Assembly (NCBI GenBank): GCA_964503935.1
Contig: CAZDCJ010000010.1
Span: 1 to 27,033 of the forward strand
Source: STD2-77 sp964503935
GTDB taxonomy: Bacteria > Patescibacteriota > Minisyncoccia > JAHIHE01 > JAGLIN01
Direction: 5' to 3'
Length of the DNA: 27,033 bases
The notes under the pieces are model-generated. The model saw only the letters and a list, made by a program, of their open reading frames with translations, had not been told where the DNA came from and ran no database searches. A program made the translations under genes and the position numbers. Positions 1 to 6,527 of the stretch are shown piece after piece; position 1 is the first letter of the stretch, and each line of letters starts with the position of its first letter.

Positions 1-65
1 CCCACCGTTTCGCGATCAACTATCACCGCAAGCTGCGCCGAGGCAAAATAAAAAAGACTCATTAG
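1..65 (+). CDS. uvrC: UvrC (excinuclease ABC subunit C), C-terminal end only
   Basis: Reading frame 3 from the window edge gives HRFAINYHRKLRRGKIKKTH followed by TAG at 63-65. The HRFA-x-x-YHRKLR signature is typical of the conserved segment of UvrC, the nucleotide-excision-repair endonuclease subunit that makes the two incisions around a UvrB-bound lesion. In many bacteria this segment is followed by a helix-hairpin-helix domain. Here the protein stops a few residues later, so that domain would be absent. The 5' part lies outside the window. The stop codon lies inside the hairpin at 53-72. The identification rests on one short motif. Confidence 0.65.
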   Translation, partial: HRFAINYHRKLRRGKIKKTH

Positions 66-72
66 AGTCTTT
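53..72. terminator. Bidirectional intrinsic terminator between converging genes
   Basis: A perfect 8-bp stem (AAAGACTC at 53-60, GAGTCTTT at 65-72) closes a 4-nt loop at 61-64. Read leftward, the stem runs straight into a T-rich tract (TTTTTTATTTT), a textbook Rho-independent terminator for the minus-strand gene. Read rightward it can end uvrC but has only three Ts. The stop codons of both converging genes fall in or next to the loop. Confidence 0.8.
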
Positions 73-322
73 GGCGGGGCGGGGAAAAGATGCCGATAGT
101 TATGCTTCTGTTTATTCCCACTCTCCGGATTGAATATATTGTTTGCGTGGTAGTGTGGCCTACCTGTCGGACATGAAAACATCTATGTCCTATGTTGACT
201 TCAAGTTTGGCCGGAAAACCGTTCTCAACGATCTGTACGTTATTGCCGATTTCGACCAGGACCCTCGAAGTGGTCCATCCGAAGCATTTTAATAGCTCTA
301 GGCTTCTTGTAATCATTAACAT
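62..322 (-). CDS. Hypothetical 86-residue protein
   Basis: I do not recognise this protein. Three signs support it as real. A near-consensus promoter lies just upstream on the same strand (342-369). A strong terminator lies at its end (53-72), with the TAA in the terminator loop. Its codons look like those of neighbouring genes, with many GTC, ATC, GGC and GCC. The product is a mixed, probably beta-rich chain with no obvious membrane segment or signal peptide. The central stretch (about residues 20-60) alternates hydrophobic and polar residues, and the C-terminus is basic. A GGGG just upstream suits the second ATG (residue 3, at 316) better than the first, so an 84-residue form is possible. 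The unit could instead be a structured RNA. Confidence 0.6.
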   Translation of the reverse strand: MLMITRSLELLKCFGWTTSRVLVEIGNNVQIVENGFPAKLEVNIGHRCFHVRQVGHTTTQTIYSIRRVGINRSITIGIFSPPRQRL

Positions 323-343
323 ACCCCATATACTGGATATGAT
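316..343 (+). promoter_or_regulatory. Sigma-70-type promoter for lgt
   Basis: TTAACA (316-321), 16 bp, then TATGAT (338-343). Predicted start is near 350, giving a 5' leader of about 23 nt before the lgt ATG. It faces the opposite way to the promoter at 342-369 and shares its -10 region with it. Confidence 0.55.
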
Positions 344-369
344 TTTACCATATATATAAAAATTGTCAA
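342..369 (-). promoter_or_regulatory. Sigma-70-type promoter for the leftward 86-residue gene
   Basis: On the minus strand, TTGACA (364-369) is followed by 16 bp and TAAAAT (342-347). The predicted start is near 335, about 13 nt before the first ATG. The -35 is a perfect match. The -10 overlaps by two bases the -10 of the opposing promoter for lgt. Confidence 0.65.
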
Positions 370-372
370 TAT

Positions 373-1140
373 ATGCTTTCTCATCCTTCTTTTAGCGAGA
401 TTTCGGTAGGTTCGCTATCCATCCACGTTTGGGGGCTTTTTGCGGCTCTGGGCTTCATTTTGGCCCTAAAAATGACTCTCGGGCGGGCTTATGGAGCGGG
501 TATTTCCAAGTATCTGGTCTGGGACCTCCTGATTATCGCCCTAGCTGCCATGATTGCGGGCGGACGGGTGTTTTACTTCCTCTCGAGTCCGGATAAGGGA
601 ATCTCGATGCTTACGGGTCTTGGCGGCGGCTTTTCCCTGGCGGGCGGCGTGGTGGCGGCCATGATATTTTGTCTCGTATATCTTCGCATCAAGAAGCAAG
701 ATTTCCTGAAGATATTCGATTGTCTTACTCCCGGTGCGATTGCCGCTCTTATTCTCGTGCGCATCGGCTGTTTTCTCATAAACGACCATGTGGGTGCCGT
801 TACGGCGCTTCCTTGGGGACTTTTATACGAAGATGGCACCATGAGGCATCCAGTCGCGCTCTATGAGATCGTCTTTCTAGCCTTGATGTTCTTCATTGTA
901 AAGTGGGAAGAAAGAGGCACGAAGCCGGACGGCGCATTGTTTATCGTCTTCTCTCTGTCTTATGCGGTCTTCCGCGTCTTCGTGGACTTCTTGAGATGCG
1001 ATGACCTTTCCGTCTGCGATGCGCGCTTTGCCAGCCTTACCGCATCACAATGGTTCTTTTCGGCTAGCGTTTTCGTGTTGATTTTCTTAAGTCTCAAGGA
1101 AAGACCAAGCAGTCGGACGGAGGCTATCCTGAAACGGTAG
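373..1140 (+). CDS. lgt: Prolipoprotein diacylglyceryl transferase family protein (Lgt)
   Basis: Lgt moves a diacylglyceryl group from phosphatidylglycerol to the lipobox cysteine of prolipoproteins at the outer face of the membrane. The 255-residue chain has about seven hydrophobic segments. Family landmarks are GGRVFYFL (about 63-70), RIGCF (130-134), LPWG (146-149), HPVALYE (159-165) and Y197-x3-R201-x3-D205. Aligning by eye to the E. coli enzyme, R143, Y235 and R239 are kept as R130, Y197 and R201. The essential His103 position falls on Ala90, Glu151 on Asp138 and Glu243 on Asp205. I believe related sequences occur in Patescibacteria, so this may be a lineage variant rather than decay. 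No Shine-Dalgarno sequence precedes the ATG. The ATPase gene downstream has its own promoter. Confidence 0.8.
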   Translation: MLSHPSFSEISVGSLSIHVWGLFAALGFILALKMTLGRAYGAGISKYLVWDLLIIALAAMIAGGRVFYFLSSPDKGISMLTGLGGGFSLAGGVVAAMIFCLVYLRIKKQDFLKIFDCLTPGAIAALILVRIGCFLINDHVGAVTALPWGLLYEDGTMRHPVALYEIVFLALMFFIVKWEERGTKPDGALFIVFSLSYAVFRVFVDFLRCDDLSVCDARFASLTASQWFFSASVFVLIFLSLKERPSSRTEAILKR

Positions 1141-1146
1141 GCTGAT

Positions 1147-1175
1147 TTTCCATTTATTCCGTTTTATCTTATAAT
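1147..1175 (+). promoter_or_regulatory. Promoter for the P-type ATPase / murE-like pair
   Basis: TTTCCA (1147-1152), 17 bp, then a perfect TATAAT (1170-1175). The start would be near 1182, about 36 nt before the ATG at 1218. An AAGGA lies at 1202-1206 in the leader, rather far (11 nt) from the start codon. Confidence 0.6.
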
Positions 1176-1217
1176 AAGAATGGGAATGAATAACTTAACA
1201 TAAGGAAATAACAAAAG

Positions 1218-3899
1218 ATGCAAGAAAAAAAATGGCATAGCCTGAGCCCACAGGAGACGATCAAAGCGCTGAAATCTTCCAAGGAAGGACTGTCGGAAGC
1301 CGATGCGGAGAAGAGATGGAAAAAATATGGCAGGAATGAGCTTCCGAAGAAGCCGGGATTTACCTATCTCGGGGTGGCGCTTTCGCAGCTCAAGAGCCCG
1401 ATGGTGTACGTCTTGCTTGCGGCGGCGCTGATTTCTTTTCTTCTGCAAGAATATGTAGATGTCTATGTCATACTCTTTGCGGTATTCCTCAATACCATCG
1501 TCGGCTTCATCCAGGAAATCAAGGCGGAGAAGGCACTGGAAGCATTAAGCGATGTGATCGAGCACAAAGTCTATGTGCTGCGCGACGGAATCGAGAAGGA
1601 AGTGGACACACTCGACATCACGATAGGCGATATCCTCGTCCTGAAATCCGGAGACCGGATTCCAGCAGACGGCCGGATCCTGGAGGCGCATGAGCTGGAA
1701 GTGGACGAGGCGGTCCTTACGGGGGAATCGGTGCCGGTACAGAAGATCGTGAAATATCTCGACCAGGCGAGCGAAGGGGAGAGTAAGAGAAATATGGTCT
1801 ATATGGGTTCCGCGGTCCTTAAGGGGCGCGGCCTAGTAATAGTGACGGCGATAGGGCTGGGGACTAAGTTTGGCCAGATCGCGGAGCTTCTCGATAAGAC
1901 GGAGGATGCTGACACGCCGCTTCAGGTCGAGCTCCAGAAGTTCAGCAAGTCCTTCGGCGTCATCACTTTCTGGATCCTGGTCGGAGTGATGCTGATAGGC
2001 CTTTACCATGGCATACCTTTCCTTGATATATTCACGACGGCCGTGGCTATCGCCGTAGCAGTCATCCCCGAGGGGCTTTTGGTGGCGGTCACTATCATTC
2101 TCGCGGTGGGAATGCAGCGCATCCTCAAGAACGGTTCGCTGGTGCGGAAATTGATCGCTGCTGAGACTCTGGGGAGTGTGAGTGTCATTTGTACTGACAA
2201 GACCGGGACGCTTACTACGGGGGTCATGCAGCTCGATCATATCGTCACCGCCGATGCCTTCTTCAAGATCGATCATAGCAAAAAGAAAGTGTCTGTCGAA
2301 GAAGGGGGTGGCGACCATATGACGGCGCTTCGTATAGGGATGATCTGTAATGATGCCGTGATTGAGAACCCTGAAGAGGAAATGGAGGATTGGATAATTC
2401 ACGGCGGTTACACGGAAAGGGCTTTCCTGATAGCCAGCCTTCACGCGGGTTTTGACCCCCAGGAGGTCGGCCGCGGTTCCGTAAGGGTCGGGGAGATTCC
2501 GTTCAGTTCGGACCGGAAGCTTATGGCTACCTTGAACCAGGAAGGCGATAATCATGTCATCTATGCCAAGGGCGCGGCGGAAGAGATAGTGAACCGCTCG
2601 AGCCACGTTCTTTCTCACGGCAAGATACGGGAGATGAAAGAGGACGATCTCAAGTTCTTCCGACAGAAGCAGAATGAGATGAGCCGAGAGGGGCTGCGGG
2701 TGCTGGCCGTCGCTTTCAGGCGCACGGACGATAAGATGGTGGTCGATTTCAAGGAAAGCAATGACGAGGATGTCGTAAGCAAGATGGTCTTAGTAGGGCT
2801 GGTCGCGCTCAAGGATCCTCTCCGCAGTGAGGCCAAGCCGACGCTCGATACGGCCAAGGAGGCGGGCATAAAGACAATCATCATTACGGGGGATAATCCG
2901 CTCACCGCACGGGCGCTTGCCAATGAATTGGGCATGAAAGTGGAGGATGATAATATTCTCGAAGGGGAAGCGCTAGACCGCCTGAGCACGAAGGATTTTG
3001 CCGGTATTGTGAGTCGTATCAAGGTGTATGCGCGCGTATCGCCGCGGCACAAGTCGCGTATCGTGGACGCCTGGCAATCTCGCGGAGAGGTGGTGGCGAT
3101 GACCGGAGACGGCATCAATGACGCGCCGGCGCTCAAGAAGGCGGATATCGGCATCGCGCTGGGCAGCGGGACGGAAGTTGCCAAAGAGACCGCCAACTTG
3201 GTGCTCCTTGATGACAATTTCAAGACTATCGTGATGGCTATCCGGGAGGGGCGGGCTATCTTCGACAATATCCGCAAGGTAGTGCTCTATCTGATTTCCG
3301 ACAGCTTCAGCGAAGTGGTGATCGTAGGCGGTGCGCTCCTTGCGAATCTTCCGGTGCCGCTTACGGCGGCACAGATTCTCTGGATAAATCTTGTCGGCGA
3401 CAGCCTACCTAATGTGGCGCTTACCCAGGATCCAGCAGAAGAAGGCGCGATGAAAAGGAGGCCTCGCAAGAAGGACGAGCCCCTCTTCAATAGAGAGATG
3501 AAGACGCTGGTATTGGCAATCAGTATCGTTTCCGGTATCGTGGCGCTCATGATATTCATCGCCGTCTATCGGAATACCGGAAATACCGTCCTGGCCAGTT
3601 CCATAGTCTTCTCGATCATGTCTGTCGATTCGCTGATTTATGTGTTCAGCCTTCGTTCGCTCGACCGGTCCGCGTGGAAGCAGGATGTCTTCTCCAATCC
3701 TTATCTCATTGTGGCTCTCGTCCTTTCGCTTCTTCTCCAGATGGTAGCCATCTATGTGCCGTTCTTTCAGAATATCCTGGGAACGCAAGCTCTCAGCCTC
3801 GCAGATTGGGGGATGGTGGCTCTGGCGGGGGTCATCACGGTCTTCGTGATCGAATTCATCAAATATATTTTCATCAAGAAAGATAATCAGAACGGATAA
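1218..3899 (+). CDS. P2-type cation-transporting ATPase (Ca2+/Na+-type family)
   Basis: This membrane pump is powered by ATP through an aspartyl-phosphate intermediate. The cation-ATPase N-terminal domain covers residues 1-75. TGES (168-171) is the dephosphorylation loop and DKTGTLT (327-333) carries the phosphorylated Asp327. KGA (451-453) binds nucleotide, and TGD (557-559) and TGDGINDAP (629-637) form the hinge. The length of 893 residues with about ten membrane spans is normal for P2 ATPases. Against SERCA by eye, Glu309 (PEGL), Glu771, Asn796 and Asp800 are kept as E285, E699, N724 and D728. Asn768 is Ser696 and Thr799 is Gly727. The M4 sequence PEGLL resembles Na+/K+-ATPases more than SERCA (PEGLP). 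The ion is therefore uncertain: Ca2+, Na+ or H+. The murE-like gene starts 4 nt after the stop, so the two are co-transcribed. Confidence 0.92.
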   Translation: MQEKKWHSLSPQETIKALKSSKEGLSEADAEKRWKKYGRNELPKKPGFTYLGVALSQLKSPMVYVLLAAALISFLLQEYVDVYVILFAVFLNTIVGFIQEIKAEKALEALSDVIEHKVYVLRDGIEKEVDTLDITIGDILVLKSGDRIPADGRILEAHELEVDEAVLTGESVPVQKIVKYLDQASEGESKRNMVYMGSAVLKGRGLVIVTAIGLGTKFGQIAELLDKTEDADTPLQVELQKFSKSFGVITFWILVGVMLIGLYHGIPFLDIFTTAVAIAVAVIPEGLLVAVTIILAVGMQRILKNGSLVRKLIAAETLGSVSVICTDKTGTLTTGVMQLDHIVTADAFFKIDHSKKKVSVEEGGGDHMTALRIGMICNDAVIENPEEEMEDWIIHGGYTERAFLIASLHAGFDPQEVGRGSVRVGEIPFSSDRKLMATLNQEGDNHVIYAKGAAEEIVNRSSHVLSHGKIREMKEDDLKFFRQKQNEMSREGLRVLAVAFRRTDDKMVVDFKESNDEDVVSKMVLVGLVALKDPLRSEAKPTLDTAKEAGIKTIIITGDNPLTARALANELGMKVEDDNILEGEALDRLSTKDFAGIVSRIKVYARVSPRHKSRIVDAWQSRGEVVAMTGDGINDAPALKKADIGIALGSGTEVAKETANLVLLDDNFKTIVMAIREGRAIFDNIRKVVLYLISDSFSEVVIVGGALLANLPVPLTAAQILWINLVGDSLPNVALTQDPAEEGAMKRRPRKKDEPLFNREMKTLVLAISIVSGIVALMIFIAVYRNTGNTVLASSIVFSIMSVDSLIYVFSLRSLDRSAWKQDVFSNPYLIVALVLSLLLQMVAIYVPFFQNILGTQALSLADWGMVALAGVITVFVIEFIKYIFIKKDNQNG

Positions 3900-3903
3900 A
3901 ATC

Positions 3904-5205
3904 ATGCTTTACCAAATCAAAAAAATCCTGAAGAGCCTCGTGCCTTATGCGGTAGTCCTGTCTGTTCATAAGATGAAGGCGGTCTATGCGAGCCTGCGCC
4001 ATGGCAGTCCTGCCAAAAAGCTCACGGTTATCGCGGTTGCCGGCACCAAAGGCAAGACCACTACGACTAACATGATTGCGCGCATCCTCGAAGGCAGCGG
4101 ACACAAGGTGGCGATGCTTTCGACGGCCAATTTTCAGATTGATAAGAAGAAATGGCTCAATGACGTCAAACTGACTACGCCGTCTGCGGGTTATGTGCAG
4201 GATTTTCTCGCGAAGGCGGTCGCGGCAGGATGCGAATATGCGGTCCTGGAGGCTTCCTCTCATGGCATGGTCCAGTCACGCTATTGGGGAATAGATTTCA
4301 AGACGGTCGTCGTAACCAATCTCACCAGCGACCACCTTGATTACCATAAGACTTTCGAGAATTATAAGAGTTCGCATTACGGCCTCGTGGGCAAGAATAC
4401 CAAGAATCTTATCGTTAACTATGATGAGGAGAATACGCACGAGATGCTCGTACTTCCGGGAAATCATGAGAAGACGGCTTTCACCCTGCGTGACATCGGA
4501 CGTCTCGACGGGATCAGCTTATCGCGCGCCGAAGACGTGAAGCTTGATGACTCAGGTTCGTCCTTCGATTTTATCCATATGGATGAGAGGTATCCGGTCC
4601 GGCTGCATCTTCTCGGAGAGTTTAATGTCTATAATGCCATGGGAGCCATCATGGCGTGTCGGGCAGAAGGCGTGCGGATGGAAGATATCCTGAAGAACCT
4701 GGCGGTAGGAGAGGACATTCCTGGCCGGTTGGAGAAGATTGCCGAGGGGCAGGATTTCGATGTCATCGTGGATTATGCCCATTCTCCCGAGTCTCTGGAG
4801 AAAGTGTACGGGGTGCTTCGCCCGCTCGCGAAAGGCAATCTGATTGCCGTACTGGGTGGAACAGGGGATCGCGACAAGACTTACCGGGCAAAAGGCGGAG
4901 AGCTGGCGGACAAATTTGCGGATATCGTGATTGTCACTAATGAGGACCCATATAGCGAGCAGGTAGAAGATATCATCGATCAGGTAATGTCGGGCATCAA
5001 GGACAAGAAGCTTGGCGAAAGCCTTTTCCGTATCTCGGACCGTCGGGAAGCCATAAAGAAAGCCTTTGGGCTCGCCCAGGCGGGGGATCTGGTCGCCATT
5101 ACCGGCAAAGGATGCGAACAATTCATGATCTTCGGCGACAAAAAAATACCGTGGGATGACCGGATCGTTGCGCGGGAGCTGCTGCGCGAGAAGCTGAAGA
5201 AGTGA
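3904..5205 (+). CDS. murE: Mur ligase, MurE type (UDP-MurNAc-tripeptide synthetase-like), N-terminally short
   Basis: MurE enzymes use ATP to add the third amino acid to the UDP-MurNAc-dipeptide precursor of peptidoglycan in the cytoplasm. The P-loop is GTKGKTT (47-53). The carbamylated-lysine region EASSHG, the MurE-like TNLTSDHLDYH, the ligase C-terminal YAHSPESLEKV and GGTGDRDKTYRA are all present. The usual first domain of about 90 residues, which holds the uridine nucleotide, is reduced to about 40 residues. The length is 433 against about 490 in classic MurE. The position of the diaminopimelate-selecting DNPR motif reads NEDPYSE, so the amino acid added cannot be read from the motif. 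It lies 4 nt after the ATPase gene in one operon. It could be a Mur ligase of a different step, but MurE is the best fit. Confidence 0.85.
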   Translation: MLYQIKKILKSLVPYAVVLSVHKMKAVYASLRHGSPAKKLTVIAVAGTKGKTTTTNMIARILEGSGHKVAMLSTANFQIDKKKWLNDVKLTTPSAGYVQDFLAKAVAAGCEYAVLEASSHGMVQSRYWGIDFKTVVVTNLTSDHLDYHKTFENYKSSHYGLVGKNTKNLIVNYDEENTHEMLVLPGNHEKTAFTLRDIGRLDGISLSRAEDVKLDDSGSSFDFIHMDERYPVRLHLLGEFNVYNAMGAIMACRAEGVRMEDILKNLAVGEDIPGRLEKIAEGQDFDVIVDYAHSPESLEKVYGVLRPLAKGNLIAVLGGTGDRDKTYRAKGGELADKFADIVIVTNEDPYSEQVEDIIDQVMSGIKDKKLGESLFRISDRREAIKKAFGLAQAGDLVAITGKGCEQFMIFGDKKIPWDDRIVARELLREKLKK

Positions 5206-5227
5206 TCTTTTCTAGGTAGAGCTACTA

Positions 5228-5286
5228 GCAAAAACGCAAACAAAAACGCGGGTCGTTCCCTCCCGGTTTTGTTCTTTTGTTTTTGC
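5228..5286. terminator. Long hairpin ending the murE-like operon
   Basis: GCAAAAAC (5228-5235) pairs with GTTTTTGC (5279-5286). The inner arms AACAAAAAC and GTTTTGTT extend the stem with small mismatches around a G/C-rich loop. Both arms are A- or T-rich, so it could stop transcription in either direction. It lies 23 nt after the murE-like stop. It would also end the leftward transcript predicted from the promoter at 5343-5371. Confidence 0.55.
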
Positions 5287-5336
5287 GATTACAGATATGG
5301 TTTTGCCATATCCCCCTCCTCATCTTTTTTTATTAA
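5228..5336 (-). ncRNA. Candidate leftward small RNA or leader transcript
   Basis: A near-perfect minus-strand promoter (5343-5371) predicts a transcript starting near 5336 and ending in the long hairpin 5228-5286, about 105-110 nt. Read leftward it contains a very strong Shine-Dalgarno sequence (GAGGAGGGGG) directly before ATGGCAAAACCATATCTGTAA, a six-residue frame (MAKPYL). That ATG sits in a perfect hairpin (arms 5294-5300 and 5306-5312, 5-nt loop). A 31-codon frame starting at the ATG overlapping the Shine-Dalgarno also exists. I recognise no known RNA family. It could be a regulatory RNA, a tiny peptide gene, or promoter-like AT-rich sequence without function. Confidence 0.35.
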
Positions 5337-5342
5337 GTAATC

Positions 5343-5371
5343 ATTATAATACAGTTCCCGGAAGGGGTCAA
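5343..5371 (-). promoter_or_regulatory. Strong leftward promoter in the murE / zinc-ribbon gap
   Basis: On the minus strand, TTGACC (5366-5371), 17 bp, then a perfect TATAAT (5343-5348). The nearest downstream annotated gene on this strand is far away, and the long hairpin follows within about 50 nt, so it would drive a short transcript. The -10 is part of ATTATAAT, which also reads TATAAT on the plus strand (5345-5350). Confidence 0.55.
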
Positions 5372-5390
5372 TAGCCCTATGATTTATTTC

Positions 5391-5419
5391 TTGACAGTCA
5401 GCACCTCATACTATAGAAT
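5391..5419 (+). promoter_or_regulatory. Promoter for the zinc-ribbon / rplY / transglycosylase genes
   Basis: A perfect TTGACA (5391-5396), 17 bp, then TAGAAT (5414-5419). The predicted start near 5426 leaves a leader of about 80 nt before the ATG at 5508. That leader holds the short reading frame at 5453-5497. Confidence 0.65.
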
Positions 5420-5452
5420 GGATTATGTTATGCGTGACTGAAGTGGGGGAAA

Positions 5453-5497
5453 ATGGCTTTATTCAGCCAAAAATATAGAAAGAACCTTGATTTTTAA
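5453..5497 (+). CDS. Possible 14-residue leader peptide
   Basis: Within the predicted 5' leader of the zinc-ribbon gene, GGGGG (5445-5449) precedes ATG at 5453, followed by MALFSQKYRKNLDF and a TAA 10 nt before the next gene's ATG. A small hairpin (TGGCT/AGCCA around TTATTC) sits at its start codon. The next gene has no Shine-Dalgarno of its own, so ribosomes finishing this frame could feed it. No codon bias points to amino-acid attenuation. Such a short frame may be chance. Confidence 0.3.
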   Translation: MALFSQKYRKNLDF

Positions 5498-5507
5498 CAT
5501 AAAAGCT

Positions 5508-5810
5508 ATGCCAAAGTCAAATCCTGTTCCAAACTTGCAGATAATGACCAAGTGTCCGATGTGCAGCGCAAGTTACAACAAGGAAGATATAAAAGTCATA
5601 AACAAGAATGACGGGTCTTTGTCTATATATCTCTCCTGCAGCCATTGCAAGAGCGCGGTCGTGATGCTTCTTCTTGCGGGGCCGATGGGGGTCACGTCTA
5701 TCAGCATTCCGACGGATATTACCGAAGAGGATTTTGACAAGATCGACAACCGTCAGGCGGTCAATTGCGATGACGTGCTTGAGATGTATAAATTTTTAAA
5801 AGATAATTAA
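5508..5810 (+). CDS. Small zinc-ribbon protein of unknown function
   Basis: 100 residues. Two cysteine pairs, CPMC (C16, C19) and CSHC (C44, C47), spaced about 25 residues apart, form a probable treble-clef or zinc-ribbon site. The C-terminal half (TDITEEDFDKI...DDVLEMYKFL) is acidic and predicted helical. I believe similar small proteins are common in Patescibacteria, but I know of no assigned function; nucleic-acid or ribosome binding is a guess. An upstream in-frame TTG at 5487 would add seven residues. The ATG at 5508 is preferred because it follows the possible leader frame closely. The stop is 14 nt before rplY, so the two are co-transcribed. Confidence 0.75.
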   Translation: MPKSNPVPNLQIMTKCPMCSASYNKEDIKVINKNDGSLSIYLSCSHCKSAVVMLLLAGPMGVTSISIPTDITEEDFDKIDNRQAVNCDDVLEMYKFLKDN

Positions 5811-5824
5811 GATAATCAATAAAT

Positions 5825-6493
5825 ATGAACAAGATAGGAATTTCCGCCGAGAGCAGGAATGCGGAAGAAATGAGCGCAAAGCAGGTACTGGCGGAAGGTT
5901 TTATTCCCGGCGTGGTCTATGGACATGGATTCGAGAGCGTATCAGTGAAGATTGGCAAGAAGGAATTTGCGAGTACCCTGGACGAAGCTGGAGAAAGCAC
6001 GCTTATTGATCTCAGGATCGGCGATAAGGAGATCGGGAACGTGGTCATCAAGGATTACCAGGTGGACCCCGTGACCGGAGAGATCATCCATTTTGATCTG
6101 CACAAGATCAAGATGACTGAGAAGCTGATCGTAAATGTAGACATCACTTTCGTCGGCGAGTCGCCTGCGGTCAAGAATGAAGGCGGCGTATTGGTAAAAG
6201 GCATGGATACGCTTGAAATCAAATGCCTTCCGAAGGATCTTATCCAGGAAGTAGAAATCGATCTCGGCAAGCTCGAGCACCTCGATGACATGATCCGCGT
6301 AAGTGATCTCGACCTTTCAGAAGCCGTCGAAGTCCTTGACGAAGAAGAGAATGTGATTGTGAGTGTCGAACCGCCTCGTAGCGATGAAGAGATGGAAGGC
6401 CTCGAAGAGAAGCCGGAAGAGAATGTAGCTAGTGTGGAAGGTGCGATAAAGGAAGAGAAGGAAGCTGGCACTCCAACGGAAGAGAAAAAGTAG
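5825..6493 (+). CDS. rplY: 50S ribosomal protein bL25 (Ctc/TL5 form)
   Basis: bL25 binds 5S rRNA in the central protuberance of the large ribosomal subunit. The 222-residue length is the two-domain Ctc form, unlike the 94-residue E. coli protein. The N-terminal 5S-binding domain (about 1-90) includes GFIPGVVYGHG and VIKDYQVDPVTGEIIHFDL. The C-terminal TL5 beta domain (about 95-185) includes VGESPAVKNEGGVL and DLSEAVEVLDEEENVIVSV. A glutamate/lysine-rich tail runs to the end. No clear Shine-Dalgarno precedes the ATG, only an A/T-rich stretch. The transglycosylase gene follows after 34 nt. Confidence 0.95.
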   Translation: MNKIGISAESRNAEEMSAKQVLAEGFIPGVVYGHGFESVSVKIGKKEFASTLDEAGESTLIDLRIGDKEIGNVVIKDYQVDPVTGEIIHFDLHKIKMTEKLIVNVDITFVGESPAVKNEGGVLVKGMDTLEIKCLPKDLIQEVEIDLGKLEHLDDMIRVSDLDLSEAVEVLDEEENVIVSVEPPRSDEEMEGLEEKPEENVASVEGAIKEEKEAGTPTEEKK

Positions 6494-6527
6494 AGTCTGA
6501 GAACATAATTCTTTAGGGAGAGAATAT

